DNA of 64,000 nucleotides, taken from the NCBI GenBank assembly GCA_038228295.1, contig JBBRPH010000008.1:48795-112794 (forward strand), read 5' to 3'. The DNA comes from JAICKM01 sp038228295. Lineage in GTDB: Bacteria; Chloroflexota; Chloroflexia; QHBQ01; JAICKM01. Position 1 is the stretch's first letter. The number at the start of each line of letters is the position of its first letter. Below the pieces are notes generated by a model. It was not told the DNA's origin. It did no database searches and saw nothing but the letters and a program-made list of their open reading frames with translations. Positions 1 through 8,382 of the stretch are shown in pieces. Position numbers and translations under genes: made by a program.

Positions 1-276
1 GCCCACTCGTCCGACGATAACGACCGCACCTATCGCTCCAAAGAGAGCAAAGAGGCCGATCGGCAGCGCGAACCCGTCGCCTTCTTCCAGAACTATTTGC
101 TGGAACACGGCCTGCTGACCGAGGATGCCGACGCGATCCTGCGTAAGCGGATTGACGAAGAAGTGGAAGACGCGACGGACTATGCCGAGAAAGCGCCCGC
201 TCCGGTGGCCGCCGACCTGCTGCTGCACGTTTATGCCACCGACGAGGAGGTTGCCGCATGGCGGTCAAAACACTAA
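1..276 (+). CDS. 2-oxoacid dehydrogenase E1 alpha subunit, C-terminal part (5' truncated by window)
   Basis: Frame 1 is open from the first base to TAA at 274-276, giving 91 residues. The start lies outside the window. The segment has a His-Ser-Ser-Asp-Asp...Tyr-Arg stretch at its beginning, which resembles the phosphorylation loop of branched-chain 2-oxoacid dehydrogenase E1 alpha, and then the acidic amphipathic C-terminal helices usual for this subunit. E1 alpha forms the thiamine-diphosphate decarboxylase with E1 beta. The last 19 bases overlap the E1 beta start at 258, so the two are probably translationally coupled. The identity rests on this short tail and on the neighbours. Confidence 0.85.
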   Translation, partial: AHSSDDNDRTYRSKESKEADRQREPVAFFQNYLLEHGLLTEDADAILRKRIDEEVEDATDYAEKAPAPVAADLLLHVYATDEEVAAWRSKH

Positions 277-1241
277 TCGAGGCGATCCGCGACGGGCTGC
301 GCGAGGAGATGGAGCGCGACGAGCGGGTGATTATTTTCGGTGAAGATGTGGGGCCGCGCGGCGGCGTGTTCGGTGTGACTGACGGCTTCAGCAAGCAGTT
401 CGGGTCGGAGCGTGTGATTGACACGCCGCTGGCCGAAGCCCTAATCGCCGGGCTGGCGATTGGCGCGTCGGCGGCGGGGATGCTGCCGGTGGCTGAGATT
501 CAGTTTGCCGACTTTATCATGCCGGCCTTCGACCAGATCGTGAGCGAGGCGGCCAAGTTCCGCTATCGCTCCAACAACGACTGGTTCCTGCCGATGGTTA
601 TCCGCGCCCCTTACGGTGGCGGTATCCACGGCGCGCTCTATCATTCGCAGTCGGTCGAAGCCCTGTTCGGCCATGTGCCGGGGCTGATCGTTGTCATCCC
701 CTCCAACCCCTACGATGCGAAAGGGCTGCTCAAAGCGGCCATCCGCCACCCCGACCCGGTGCTGTTTTTCGAGCATAAAGGGGCCTACCGCCTGATCAAA
801 GGTGATGTGCCCGAAGCGGATTACATCGTGGAACTGGGCAAGTGCAAAGTCAGCCGCGCAGGCAAGCACCTGACCGCTGTGGCCTGGGGCATGATGCACT
901 ACCGTTGCCTGGAAGCCGCCGACATCCTGGCCCAGGAGGGCGTGGCGGTCGAAGTGGTGGATGTGCAGACGATCAGCCCGCTCGACCGCGAAACGATCCT
1001 CAACTCGGTCAAAAAGACCGGCAAGTGCGTGGTCGTTTACGAAGACAACCGTAGCGGCGGCTGGGGCGCGGAAATCTCGGCCAGCATCAGCGAAGCGGTG
1101 TTTGAATATCTCGACGGGCCGATCATCCGCGTCACCGGACCGGACGTGCCGCCCATGCCCTACAATCACGAGCAAGAATCGGCCTTCATGCCGAACACGG
1201 AGAAAATCGTCGCCGCCATGCGCGGCCTTATCGCCTATTAG
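258..1241 (+). CDS. 2-oxoacid dehydrogenase E1 beta subunit (branched-chain type)
   Basis: 327 residues, the usual length for E1 beta. It pairs with E1 alpha to decarboxylate a 2-oxoacid on thiamine diphosphate and pass the acyl group to lipoyl-E2. Visible motifs are GEDVG near residue 29, the EIQFADF stretch near residue 80 followed by FDQIVSEAAKFRYRS, and GALYHSQSVEALFGHVPG near residue 130. These match branched-chain E1 beta better than pyruvate dehydrogenase E1 beta. ATG at 258 follows GAGGAGG at 244-250. The E2 gene starts 27 bases after the stop. Substrate specificity (branched-chain or pyruvate/acetoin) is inferred from motif resemblance only. Confidence 0.93.
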   Translation: MAVKTLIEAIRDGLREEMERDERVIIFGEDVGPRGGVFGVTDGFSKQFGSERVIDTPLAEALIAGLAIGASAAGMLPVAEIQFADFIMPAFDQIVSEAAKFRYRSNNDWFLPMVIRAPYGGGIHGALYHSQSVEALFGHVPGLIVVIPSNPYDAKGLLKAAIRHPDPVLFFEHKGAYRLIKGDVPEADYIVELGKCKVSRAGKHLTAVAWGMMHYRCLEAADILAQEGVAVEVVDVQTISPLDRETILNSVKKTGKCVVVYEDNRSGGWGAEISASISEAVFEYLDGPIIRVTGPDVPPMPYNHEQESAFMPNTEKIVAAMRGLIAY

Positions 1242-1268
1242 GCGGGGTAGCAGGAGTAGAGCAACGCT

Positions 1269-2780
1269 ATGGCTAATATTGCGAAGGTGACGATGCCCCA
1301 GTTGGGCGAAAGCGTCACTGAAGGAACGATTGGCGCTTGGCTTAAACAGCCCGGCGATAAGGTCGAAAAGTACGAATCGCTGGCCGAAGTGATCACCGAC
1401 AAGGTGAACGCCGAGATCCCCTCGCCCTACACGGGTACAATCAAAGAGTTGCTGGTGCCGGAAAACGAGCCGGTGCCCAACGGCACGCTGATCTGCACCA
1501 TCGAAACCGAGGCCGATGTGAGCGACGCGCCCGCGCCCCATGCGCCCGCTCCGGCCGCCCCGGCGCCCGCGCCTGTCCCGGCGCCTGTGTCGGTCGCGAC
1601 GGCGCCTGCGTCGGTTGCGGCGCCCGCGCCCGCTGCAGCGGTAGCCGTGGCTGCGCCGCCCGCGCCCGCCCAGAGCGGCGGTAACGGTGTCTCGGCCGGT
1701 GCCGGCTCCAAGCGATTGTCGCCCGCCGTGGCCCGGCTGCTGGAAGAGCATAACCTGGATCTCAATCAGATCCCCGGCACGGGCCTGGAAGGTCGCGTGA
1801 CTAAGCTGGACGTGGACCGCTACCTGGAGATGCGCGCCGCCGGCACGTTACCCGCGCCGGCCCCGGCCCAACCCGCCGCACCTGCACCCGCGCCGGTCGC
1901 TGCTGCGCCGGCACCGACCCAACCCGCACCGGTGCCGGGGGCAGCCCACGCCGAGATCGGGATGCGTAGCCCGTATGAACCGACCGAATCCATGCCCACG
2001 CCGGCGATCCCTGCGCCCGCTGCGCCCGCTGCCGCGCCTGCGCCGGCGCCGCCCGCGTTGCCCGCCGTGTTCGCAGGCAGCGGCGACCAAGTGGTGCCGT
2101 GGACACAAATGCGCGCCGCCATCGCCAAGCACATGGTCCAATCGGTGCAGACTTCACCGCACGCCTGGACGTATGTCGAAATTGACATGAACAATGTGAT
2201 GAAATATCGGGCGCACATCAAAGAGCAGTTCCGCGCCCGCGAAGGCCGCGACCCCAGCGTGCTGGCTTTCGGCATCATGGCGCTGGTACAGGCCGTCCGC
2301 CAGCACCCAACTATCAATGCCGCCTGGAGCGAGCAAGGCATTGTGCTGAAGCGCGACATCAACGTGGGCATCCCGATTGACCTGGGCGATCAGGGGCTGA
2401 TCGTGCCGGTGGTGGCGCACGCCGACTCGCAATCGTTTGTCGGCCTGACGCGCACAGTGGGCGATCTGGCGGCGCGCGCACGCAGCGGCAAGTTGCGGAT
2501 TGATGATATTCAGGGCAGCACGGTGACGCTCAACAACGCCGGCACGTTCGGCTCGATGATGTCGTTCCCGATCCTCAACCAGCCCAACGTGGTCAACATC
2601 ACGATGGAAGCTATCGTCAAGCGCCCGGTGGTGATTGACGATGCGATTGCCATTCGCCCGATGATGAATATGTGCTGTAGCTTCGACCATCGCGTGCTCG
2701 ACGGGGCGCAGGTGGGCCGCTTCCTGCAAACGATGAAGCACCTGCTGGAAGGAATGCAAGACGCCGGCCTGGGCTACTAA
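1269..2780 (+). CDS. 2-oxoacid dehydrogenase E2, dihydrolipoamide acyltransferase
   Basis: 503 residues. N-terminal lipoyl domain (residues 3-80) with the lipoylated Lys at about residue 45 in the sequence TDKVNAE. Then comes an Ala/Pro linker, a peripheral subunit-binding domain (about 143-183: RLSPAVARLLEEH, then GTGLEGRVTK), a second long Ala/Pro linker, and the catalytic domain (about 280-503) ending in DHRVLDG with catalytic His at about 474. The two linkers are unusually long and Ala/Pro-rich, which is normal for flexible swinging arms in GC-rich genomes. Third gene of the E1-E2 operon. No E3 gene is in the window. Lipoylation would depend on LipA, encoded at 12.0 kb. Confidence 0.95.
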   Translation: MANIAKVTMPQLGESVTEGTIGAWLKQPGDKVEKYESLAEVITDKVNAEIPSPYTGTIKELLVPENEPVPNGTLICTIETEADVSDAPAPHAPAPAAPAPAPVPAPVSVATAPASVAAPAPAAAVAVAAPPAPAQSGGNGVSAGAGSKRLSPAVARLLEEHNLDLNQIPGTGLEGRVTKLDVDRYLEMRAAGTLPAPAPAQPAAPAPAPVAAAPAPTQPAPVPGAAHAEIGMRSPYEPTESMPTPAIPAPAAPAAAPAPAPPALPAVFAGSGDQVVPWTQMRAAIAKHMVQSVQTSPHAWTYVEIDMNNVMKYRAHIKEQFRAREGRDPSVLAFGIMALVQAVRQHPTINAAWSEQGIVLKRDINVGIPIDLGDQGLIVPVVAHADSQSFVGLTRTVGDLAARARSGKLRIDDIQGSTVTLNNAGTFGSMMSFPILNQPNVVNITMEAIVKRPVVIDDAIAIRPMMNMCCSFDHRVLDGAQVGRFLQTMKHLLEGMQDAGLGY

Positions 2781-2794
2781 GCCCACCGCGCAAT

Positions 2795-2845
2795 AACGGC
2801 AGCCGGCGCGACGGGGCAATTGCCCGCTACGCCGGCTGCCGTTTT
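2795..2845 (+). terminator. Rho-independent terminator after the E1/E2 operon
   Basis: A 14-base arm at 2795-2808 is complementary to 2830-2843, with a 21-base loop and a T-run at 2842-2845. It lies 14 bases past the E2 stop. Confidence 0.75.
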
Positions 2846-2861
2846 CGCACAAGGTAGATCG

Positions 2862-5114
2862 ATGCAAACGGACCAACTACCGCTGCTACCTCCGCCGGGG
2901 CGGGGGTCGGCCGGCTGGGCTTGGGCGCTGCTGGGCTCGCTGGCGCTGGCGGCGATCTACGCCCATGTTACACTGCTCAACCTCACGCAGGGCGTCGTCG
3001 GCGGGGATATTGACGGCTACGAGAACCTCTGGAATACGTGGTGGCTCCACAAGGCGTTGTTCGACCTGCACCAGAACCCCTTTATCACCAACTACATCTA
3101 CTATCCCAGCGGGGTCCAGTTCTACTTTCATACCTTTAACCCGATCAGTGGACTGTTTATCCAGCCGCTGAACCTGACGTTGGGTTACATCCCGGCGATC
3201 AACCTGCTGGTTGTGGGGCTGCTGACGGCGGCGACCCTGTTTGCTTTTCTCTTCCTGCGCGATTGGGTAGGGAACGCGCCGGCCGCGTTTGCCGGGGCGG
3301 CGCTGTTTACCTACGGTCACCGCCTAGTGGTGGAATATTATCTGGCTGGGCAGACCGAACGCCTCTCTGTCGAGTGGTTCCCGCTCTACCTGTTTTGCCT
3401 ATTTCGCGCCCTGTTTGGTGTGCCGGTTTGGGGACCGGACGGTACGCCGCAGCCGCTCGACCGCCGACGCTGGGGGTTGTGGGCCGTCCTGGCGGCGCTG
3501 ACCCTGGTCGCTATGTCGTTAGCCGACTGGCAGTATGTGATGATCACCGTCTTCATGACCTTGCTCCTCTTCGCCTTCCTCATGCTGACGCGGCGTTCCC
3601 GGCCGGAAAAGCGGCTCCTATTCGGCAAACTGGCGCTGGTAGGTTCGCTCTACACCGTGCTGATCCTGCCGTTGTTGTGGCCGACTGTGCAGAATGCGCT
3701 CGCCAATCCCTGGTTGAGTGTGGGCTACCAGAGTGCGCTGCATTCCACCGATCTGCTGGACCTGCTGGGGCCGGGACCGGCCAATCCCGGCTATTTGGCA
3801 CTGGCGGCGGCCCTGTTCGGCCTCTGGACGGCGCGACGCGGGCCGGGGCGCACTATAGTCGCGTTCTGGGCGCTCGCCACGGTCGCCTTTTACCTGATGG
3901 CGTTTGGCCCCGAACTGATCGTCGGCGGGCAAAAGACCGGCATTCCGCTGCCTTATGCCGTGTTGCAAAATCTGCCCGTCTTCAGTATTGGGCGCGACCC
4001 GGCGCGCTATACGCTCGTGCCGCGCCTGGGTATCGGGCTGCTGGCGGCCTACGGGCTGCGGGCCGTGTTCGCCTGGGCGCGAGTGCAGCCGTGGCGCGTG
4101 CGGTTGGGCGGCGGTGCGGTGCGGCGCGTGGCGCTGACTGGAGCGCTGGCTGGGTTTCTGGCGCTGAACCTGGGCGGCTTCGCGCAGGCGGCAGCCGGCG
4201 CGCATATCGATCCGCCGGAGTGGTCGCCGTTTTTCCAGCAGGTGGCGCAAGACCCTACCCCCTATGCGCTGTTAGAACTGCCCCTGTTCACCGAAAAGGG
4301 GCGTGGCGAAGACCACTACCAGCTATACCAAGTGGTACATGGCAAGCCGCGCCTGGGCGGACGCTATGCCCGCGACCATAAGCTCACCAACCCGGATAAT
4401 TTCGTCAAGACGGCGGGCCTCTTCCGCGACTTCTGGTTGCTGGATTCGTCGGCGGCGGGGCGGGCGGCGGCCTATCCCGCGCAGGACTTTGTGGCGAGCA
4501 CCGATTATGCCAAGCAAGGATTGGCGATCCTGAACTATTACCAAGTGGGCTATATTGTGGTCTACAAGGCCGCCCTGTCGGCGGATTGGCACGAAGCGGC
4601 GTTCCAGGGGATCCTGGCCCAGGTGCTGGGGCCGGGGGTGCAGCCGACGTATGAGGATGGCCTGTTGCGCGCCTATAAGGTGCCTGCCGGCCCGCCCGCC
4701 GCCGATCCGCTCACCCTGGACACCGGTGCCGGCTGGTATCCCGCCGAGACGGATGCCGGCGGAGCGTTTCGCTGGGCCGATACCACGTCGCCGGTTCGCG
4801 ATGGGCCGCCGCAGGCTGGCGAACTCTATAGCTTGAACCTGACGACCCAGCCGCTGCCGGCCACGCTACACGCGACGGTGTTTGCGTTCAAGGCAGCGCA
4901 CCGGGTGGCTGTGCGCCTGAACGGCACGCTGCTCACCACGCTCACCCTCGTGCCCACGGCGGGGCCACAGACGCTAAACCTGCCGCTCACCCTAGCGCCG
5001 GGGCGCAACACGCTGGCCTTTAGCAGCCCCGATCCGCCGACGACGACCGGCGATGCGCAGGATGCGCGCCGGCTCTCCTTTGGCCTGCGTGCGGTTCGTT
5101 TGACGCGCAGATAG
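2862..5114 (+). CDS. Large membrane protein, GT-C glycosyltransferase-like
   Basis: 750 residues from ATG 2862, preceded by AAGGTAG at 2851. A TTG at 2820 would lie inside the upstream terminator hairpin and is rejected. About 10-11 hydrophobic segments occupy residues 20-450, followed by a mainly soluble C-terminal half. After the first membrane segment there is GGDIDGYENLWNTWW; an acidic motif in the first outer loop followed by Leu-Trp..Trp-Trp is typical of polyprenyl-phosphate-sugar-using GT-C enzymes and of uncharacterised membrane proteins common in Chloroflexota. The C-terminal part (about 470-750) looks like beta-rich extracytoplasmic domains. Sugar donor and acceptor are unknown. 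Confidence 0.6.
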   Translation: MQTDQLPLLPPPGRGSAGWAWALLGSLALAAIYAHVTLLNLTQGVVGGDIDGYENLWNTWWLHKALFDLHQNPFITNYIYYPSGVQFYFHTFNPISGLFIQPLNLTLGYIPAINLLVVGLLTAATLFAFLFLRDWVGNAPAAFAGAALFTYGHRLVVEYYLAGQTERLSVEWFPLYLFCLFRALFGVPVWGPDGTPQPLDRRRWGLWAVLAALTLVAMSLADWQYVMITVFMTLLLFAFLMLTRRSRPEKRLLFGKLALVGSLYTVLILPLLWPTVQNALANPWLSVGYQSALHSTDLLDLLGPGPANPGYLALAAALFGLWTARRGPGRTIVAFWALATVAFYLMAFGPELIVGGQKTGIPLPYAVLQNLPVFSIGRDPARYTLVPRLGIGLLAAYGLRAVFAWARVQPWRVRLGGGAVRRVALTGALAGFLALNLGGFAQAAAGAHIDPPEWSPFFQQVAQDPTPYALLELPLFTEKGRGEDHYQLYQVVHGKPRLGGRYARDHKLTNPDNFVKTAGLFRDFWLLDSSAAGRAAAYPAQDFVASTDYAKQGLAILNYYQVGYIVVYKAALSADWHEAAFQGILAQVLGPGVQPTYEDGLLRAYKVPAGPPAADPLTLDTGAGWYPAETDAGGAFRWADTTSPVRDGPPQAGELYSLNLTTQPLPATLHATVFAFKAAHRVAVRLNGTLLTTLTLVPTAGPQTLNLPLTLAPGRNTLAFSSPDPPTTTGDAQDARRLSFGLRAVRLTRR

Positions 5115-5198
5115 GCGCACCAATTTTAGCCTACTGTGTAACTCCAGTGCTGTAATAATCTCTCGCTACCTACCCACCTACCATAGCCCACCCAAAGT

Positions 5199-5230
5199 TA
5201 AGAGCCGCCTCGTCTACCGAGCGGCTCTTA
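5199..5230. terminator. Bidirectional terminator between convergent genes
   Basis: Perfect 10-base arms (5199-5208 and 5221-5230) with a 12-base loop, lying between the plus-strand membrane protein and the minus-strand hicA. A-rich and T-rich flanks occur on the two sides. Confidence 0.65.
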
Positions 5231-5239
5231 TAATGCTTC

Positions 5240-5452
5240 CTAATCCGCGTGCTCGATACCTGCCTGCTTTAGCAGGCGTAACAACAAACTATCATCTATA
5301 TCACCCTTATGGGGATTAGGTATACGGAGCTTCATTAGCCCGTCACTGCTGATCATATATTGATGATTTCCACCGGGACGTGGCTCTGTCCAACCGAGTT
5401 GTTTTAGATAGCGGATAAGTTTGGGGCGTTTGATCGGGCCGACTGGCGGCAT
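5240..5452 (-). CDS. hicA: HicA-type mRNA interferase toxin
   Basis: 70 residues, typical HicA size. It has the double-stranded RNA-binding-like fold signature: KLIRYLKQLGW at 11-21, then RPGGNHQYMI with the expected catalytic His at residue 30, and IPNPHKGDIDDSLLLRLLKQAGI at the end. HicA toxins cleave mRNA independently of the ribosome and are neutralised by HicB. The start ATG (5450-5452) shares one base with the stop of the upstream gene (TAATG), so translation is coupled. Here the antitoxin gene comes first. Confidence 0.85.
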   Translation of the reverse strand: MPPVGPIKRPKLIRYLKQLGWTEPRPGGNHQYMISSDGLMKLRIPNPHKGDIDDSLLLRLLKQAGIEHAD

Positions 5453-5910
5453 TAAGCTGCCGCCTGGTTAAGATCGATCCCGTCTAGCGGCGGGATCGGC
5501 GTACCATCCCGCCGGTGGAGCATGATCCAGCCATGCAGGACCGACGCTAACTCGTCGCGGCACAGGGCTTGGGTGGCCTCATTAGCCCACACCCCTTGCA
5601 GCCCAGGCACGACTCCGTAGATCGTGCCGTTGTCTAGCTCTTCGTAGGTAGCCCGCTTTAACGCCGCTTGTAGATAGGCGGCCTCTGGAGGATCAAGCTG
5701 GGCCAGCAGTTCGGCAAGGGAGAGCAACGGCCCGCCAGGGGCTGTCGCTACATCATACGCACGAATATCCTCTAGTTCTTCTAGTAGATCGGGGTTGGCT
5801 AGGAGTTCTTCAACAGCGCGGCTAGTTAGTTCTTTTGGCGATACACCGAGCGTCTGGGCTACCTCGTACAAGCGCGCCTGTTGTTCATTGGATAAGCCCG
5901 GCAAATTCAT
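5452..5910 (-). CDS. hicB: HicB-like antitoxin with N-terminal ribbon-helix-helix-like region
   Basis: 152 residues. The C-terminal half (about 88-150) shows the HicB partial RNase-H-like fold pattern: YEELDNGTIYGVVPGLQGVWA, then a helix, then a DGTPIPP motif. The first 50 residues (NEQQARLYEVAQTLGVSPKE and the helix after it) look like a ribbon-helix-helix or similar DNA-binding module, followed by an acidic linker. Most HicB proteins carry their DNA-binding module at the C terminus, so this is a reversed order. ATG at 5910 is preceded by AAAAGGTG. The pair very likely autoregulates, but no operator is obvious in the short upstream region. HicB assignment is good; the N-terminal fold is inference. 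Confidence 0.72.
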   Translation of the reverse strand: MNLPGLSNEQQARLYEVAQTLGVSPKELTSRAVEELLANPDLLEELEDIRAYDVATAPGGPLLSLAELLAQLDPPEAAYLQAALKRATYEELDNGTIYGVVPGLQGVWANEATQALCRDELASVLHGWIMLHRRDGTPIPPLDGIDLNQAAA

Positions 5911-6035
5911 ATTAGTGCACCTTTTCTAGCGTTTGTGCCCGGATCTACTCCACGTAGCTGTCACGGTCTCGTATGCTTATAACATGGAGAACGGCTCTCA
6001 CTGTCAATGGGGTTCTGTAATAGGAGGAGTACGCA

Positions 6036-6632
6036 ATGGAACTGACCGCGGCGATCCGCAAGCGGCGCATGGTGCGCCATTTCACCGTTGAGCCGGTGGA
6101 CCCCGCCGTGGTGGCGCGGCTGATCGAGCTGACCCGCCACGCGCCGAGCGCCGGCTTTACGCAGGGGCAGGCGTTTATCACCATCACGCGGCCCGATCTG
6201 AAGGGGGCCATCGCCGCCATCTGCCATGAAGAGCATTACACCGGCGGTGGCTTCCACCCGTTTATCTCCGAAGCGCCGCTACTGGTGATCCCCTGCACCA
6301 GCGAAGCAGCCTACCGGCGGCGTTATCAGGAGGCGGATAAGGGTGGTCCTGAGTCGGAGGTGACGTGGCCGGTGCCCTATTGGCACATGGACATCGGTTG
6401 TGCCGTGCAGATCCTGCTGTTAGGGGTAGTGGATGCGGGGTTGAGTGCCGCGTTCGCCGGTATCATTGAGCCGCAAGATGCCGCTGCGCTGCGGGCCTTA
6501 CTGCGCATCCCAGCGGATGTGCTACCGGTCGGGGTCATTCCCATCGGCCACGGTGCTCCGGATAAGCCGTCGGGATCGTTGGCGCGCGGCCGCAAAGTGG
6601 CGGCGGAGTATCACCACCAAGAGGGCTGGTAA
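6036..6632 (+). CDS. Nitroreductase family FMN oxidoreductase
   Basis: 198 residues. Typical opening of the family: IRKRRMVRHFTVEPVDPAVV followed by LIELTRHAPSAGFTQGQAF, with the Arg-Arg and Ser/Gln FMN-contact positions visible at 8-11 and about 37-43. The middle has a helix with WHMDIGCAVQILLLGVVDAGL, the usual dimer/FMN helix, and the end GVIPIGHGAPDK. Such enzymes reduce nitroaromatics, quinones or flavins using NAD(P)H; the physiological substrate cannot be told. ATG follows TAGGAGGAG at 6020-6028. Convergent with the methyltransferase, 6 bases between stops. Confidence 0.88.
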   Translation: MELTAAIRKRRMVRHFTVEPVDPAVVARLIELTRHAPSAGFTQGQAFITITRPDLKGAIAAICHEEHYTGGGFHPFISEAPLLVIPCTSEAAYRRRYQEADKGGPESEVTWPVPYWHMDIGCAVQILLLGVVDAGLSAAFAGIIEPQDAAALRALLRIPADVLPVGVIPIGHGAPDKPSGSLARGRKVAAEYHHQEGW

Positions 6633-6638
6633 GGTCGT

Positions 6639-7679
6639 TTAGGCGCCGTCGGCGGTCGCTTCCAGCAGCCATTTGTCTTGCACCAGCGGCACGACGCGCG
6701 TCACGGTGAAGCCCGCGCTACTCAGCAGGTGGCGATACTCGGCTGCGCTGCGTTCGCGCCCACTGCCCAGCACCAGCATATTCACATCGTACTCGATAAC
6801 CTCGGTTGGCGCGGTAATGCGCTCCGGCAGCAAGCGTTCGATAACTAGTAGCTTGCCCGTCGCGCTGATCGCGGCTTTGCAGTTCGCTAGAATGCGATGG
6901 TTGTGGCTATCGTCCCAATCGTGCAGAATCTGGCAAAGTATAAAGTGATCACCGGCCGGCAGCGCGGCAAAGAAGTCGCCGACCACCGGCTCGTACTGGG
7001 CCGTTAGGCCGGCGGCTGCAAAAAAGTGTTCAGTGCCGTCGAGAATGGGCGCGGTATCAAATAGCACACCGGTGGCCTGCGGATACTGCGCCATGATGGG
7101 GGCCAGTAGGGTGCCGTAGCCTCCGCCCACGTCTACAATGCGGCGAGCCGCACTGAAATCATAGTTCGCTAACAGGGCTTTGGCGGTCATGGTCGCTAGC
7201 CGGACCATAAAGTTATTAAAAATATCATCCAGTTGCGGTTTGTCAGCCAGGTAGCTGAAAAAGTCGGTCGCGAACGCTTGCTGGAAGGCGTTGTCGCCGC
7301 TTTGCACGCTGGTTAGCAGGTGGCCCCAGGCCGGATAGAATAGCTCGCCGTGGATCACCGCCAAGCCGTGCAGTGAGCTGGGCACCAGGGTTTGTAGCCC
7401 TGCGCCCACCGGGGTCAAGCTGAAGCGGCCCGCCGCATCTTCGGCCAGTACGCCACAACTCACCAAGCCCCGCAGCACCCGGCCCAACGGCTCGGCTTGC
7501 GTGCCGGTGGCGGCCGCTAAGTCGGCGGTTGTCTGTAGCCCCCGGCTAATATGATCGGCCAGCGTGAGCTTGGCGGCGATATAGATCAGTTGGCTGGGCG
7601 CGTAGCCGTGGATCAAGTTCAACAGCTGGGCCGCCGGCGGGGGAGTGCTAGAGGCTGGGGCTGGGACAGAGTCCGACAT
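6639..7679 (-). CDS. SAM-dependent O-methyltransferase (plant/polyketide family 2 type)
   Basis: 346 residues from ATG 7679, which has TTGGAG just upstream; the longer reading would start at that TTG. N-terminal winged-helix dimerisation domain (about 17-95: LTLADHISRGLQTTADLAAA, then LLRGL-type helix and a TP-V-G wing), then a Rossmann methyltransferase domain with IVDVGGGYGT at 181-190 and the LHDWDD motif whose His (253) is the catalytic base in this family. Relatives methylate hydroxyls of aromatic, polyketide or carotenoid-type small molecules. No biosynthetic cluster surrounds it, so the substrate is unknown. Confidence 0.88.
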   Translation of the reverse strand: MSDSVPAPASSTPPPAAQLLNLIHGYAPSQLIYIAAKLTLADHISRGLQTTADLAAATGTQAEPLGRVLRGLVSCGVLAEDAAGRFSLTPVGAGLQTLVPSSLHGLAVIHGELFYPAWGHLLTSVQSGDNAFQQAFATDFFSYLADKPQLDDIFNNFMVRLATMTAKALLANYDFSAARRIVDVGGGYGTLLAPIMAQYPQATGVLFDTAPILDGTEHFFAAAGLTAQYEPVVGDFFAALPAGDHFILCQILHDWDDSHNHRILANCKAAISATGKLLVIERLLPERITAPTEVIEYDVNMLVLGSGRERSAAEYRHLLSSAGFTVTRVVPLVQDKWLLEATADGA

Positions 7680-7775
7680 ACAGGGATGCTCCAATCAGCG
7701 TTGTGCCGGGCGACAGCCTGCGGCAAGAATGGATGGGCGCTAGCTCACCGGCGGCGCGACTACCTGGTTCTCCAT

Positions 7776-7804
7776 ATACTAGCATAGATTGCCCGCCCCA
7801 GCAA
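7776..7804 (-). promoter_or_regulatory. Promoter of the O-methyltransferase gene
   Basis: On the minus strand: TTGCTG, 17-base spacer, TAGTAT preceded by TGC (extended -10). Confidence 0.5.
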
Positions 7805-7823
7805 GGTTCCGTTAGGCTTACTG

Positions 7824-7853
7824 TTGACACCGCTTATAATTCTGTGTCATAAT
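7824..7853 (+). promoter_or_regulatory. Promoter for the 7.9-9.2 kb gene pair
   Basis: TTGACA at 7824-7829, 18-base spacer, CATAAT at 7848-7853 preceded by TGT. It is back to back with the methyltransferase promoter. Confidence 0.6.
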
Positions 7854-7923
7854 GTGCCGACCGGCGATTGGGTGCCGTCATCTGGTAGTAAGGTTAAGGT
7901 AGCTTAACGATAGGGACCGCAAT

Positions 7924-8364
7924 ATGTCGAAAGCCGGCGGGCTGTGGTTATCCGATCTCATCCTCACGCATCTTGACTCGCTGGCGACCGAAGCGGTAGC
8001 AATAGCGCAGGCGCAGGTGCCCTGGTACCAGACCTTGCCGATGAGCGTGGCTCTTGAGATTTTCGTGAATACCTACCGTGCGCTGGCGGAGACCTGTGCC
8101 GCCGATGATGTTGAGCCGATGCGAACTTATGTATCACAGGTGATTGAGGACCGCATCCGTGGTGGCGCGCCCGCCGAAGGGCTGATTGCGCTGGCAACCC
8201 TGCTGGAAGGCACTATCCATCGCTTGATCAACCGGGAAAGCAGCGCTGACCCGCTCTGGGCAGCACAGGTCAGCCGGCAACTGATGGGGCAGACCAAAAG
8301 CATCCGTATGCTCATGAGTGGGATTAACCTGAGGCTGGCGACCCAGCCGCGTGATCGCTTGTAA
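7924..8364 (+). CDS. Small helical protein, possibly RsbRD-N-like sensor domain
   Basis: 146 residues, almost entirely helical by composition. The pattern (LTHLDSLATEAVAIAQAQVPWYQTLP, then a long helix ending in RAL, then a VIEDRIRGGAPAEGLIALATLLEGTI stretch) resembles the N-terminal RsbRD/PucR-associated helical sensor domain that precedes STAS, kinase or HTH outputs. Here no output domain follows, so it would be a stand-alone sensor or adaptor. ATG follows a weak AGGGA. The next gene starts 18 bases after the stop and probably belongs to the same transcript. Family assignment is tentative. Confidence 0.5.
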   Translation: MSKAGGLWLSDLILTHLDSLATEAVAIAQAQVPWYQTLPMSVALEIFVNTYRALAETCAADDVEPMRTYVSQVIEDRIRGGAPAEGLIALATLLEGTIHRLINRESSADPLWAAQVSRQLMGQTKSIRMLMSGINLRLATQPRDRL

Positions 8365-8382
8365 TATTAGCCCAGAGCCGCT

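Noticed and set aside
441..1751. Long minus-strand open frame opposite E1 beta and E2
   Set aside because: His/Arg/Gly-rich translation typical of antisense of a GC-rich gene; the plus strand encodes two well-known enzymes.
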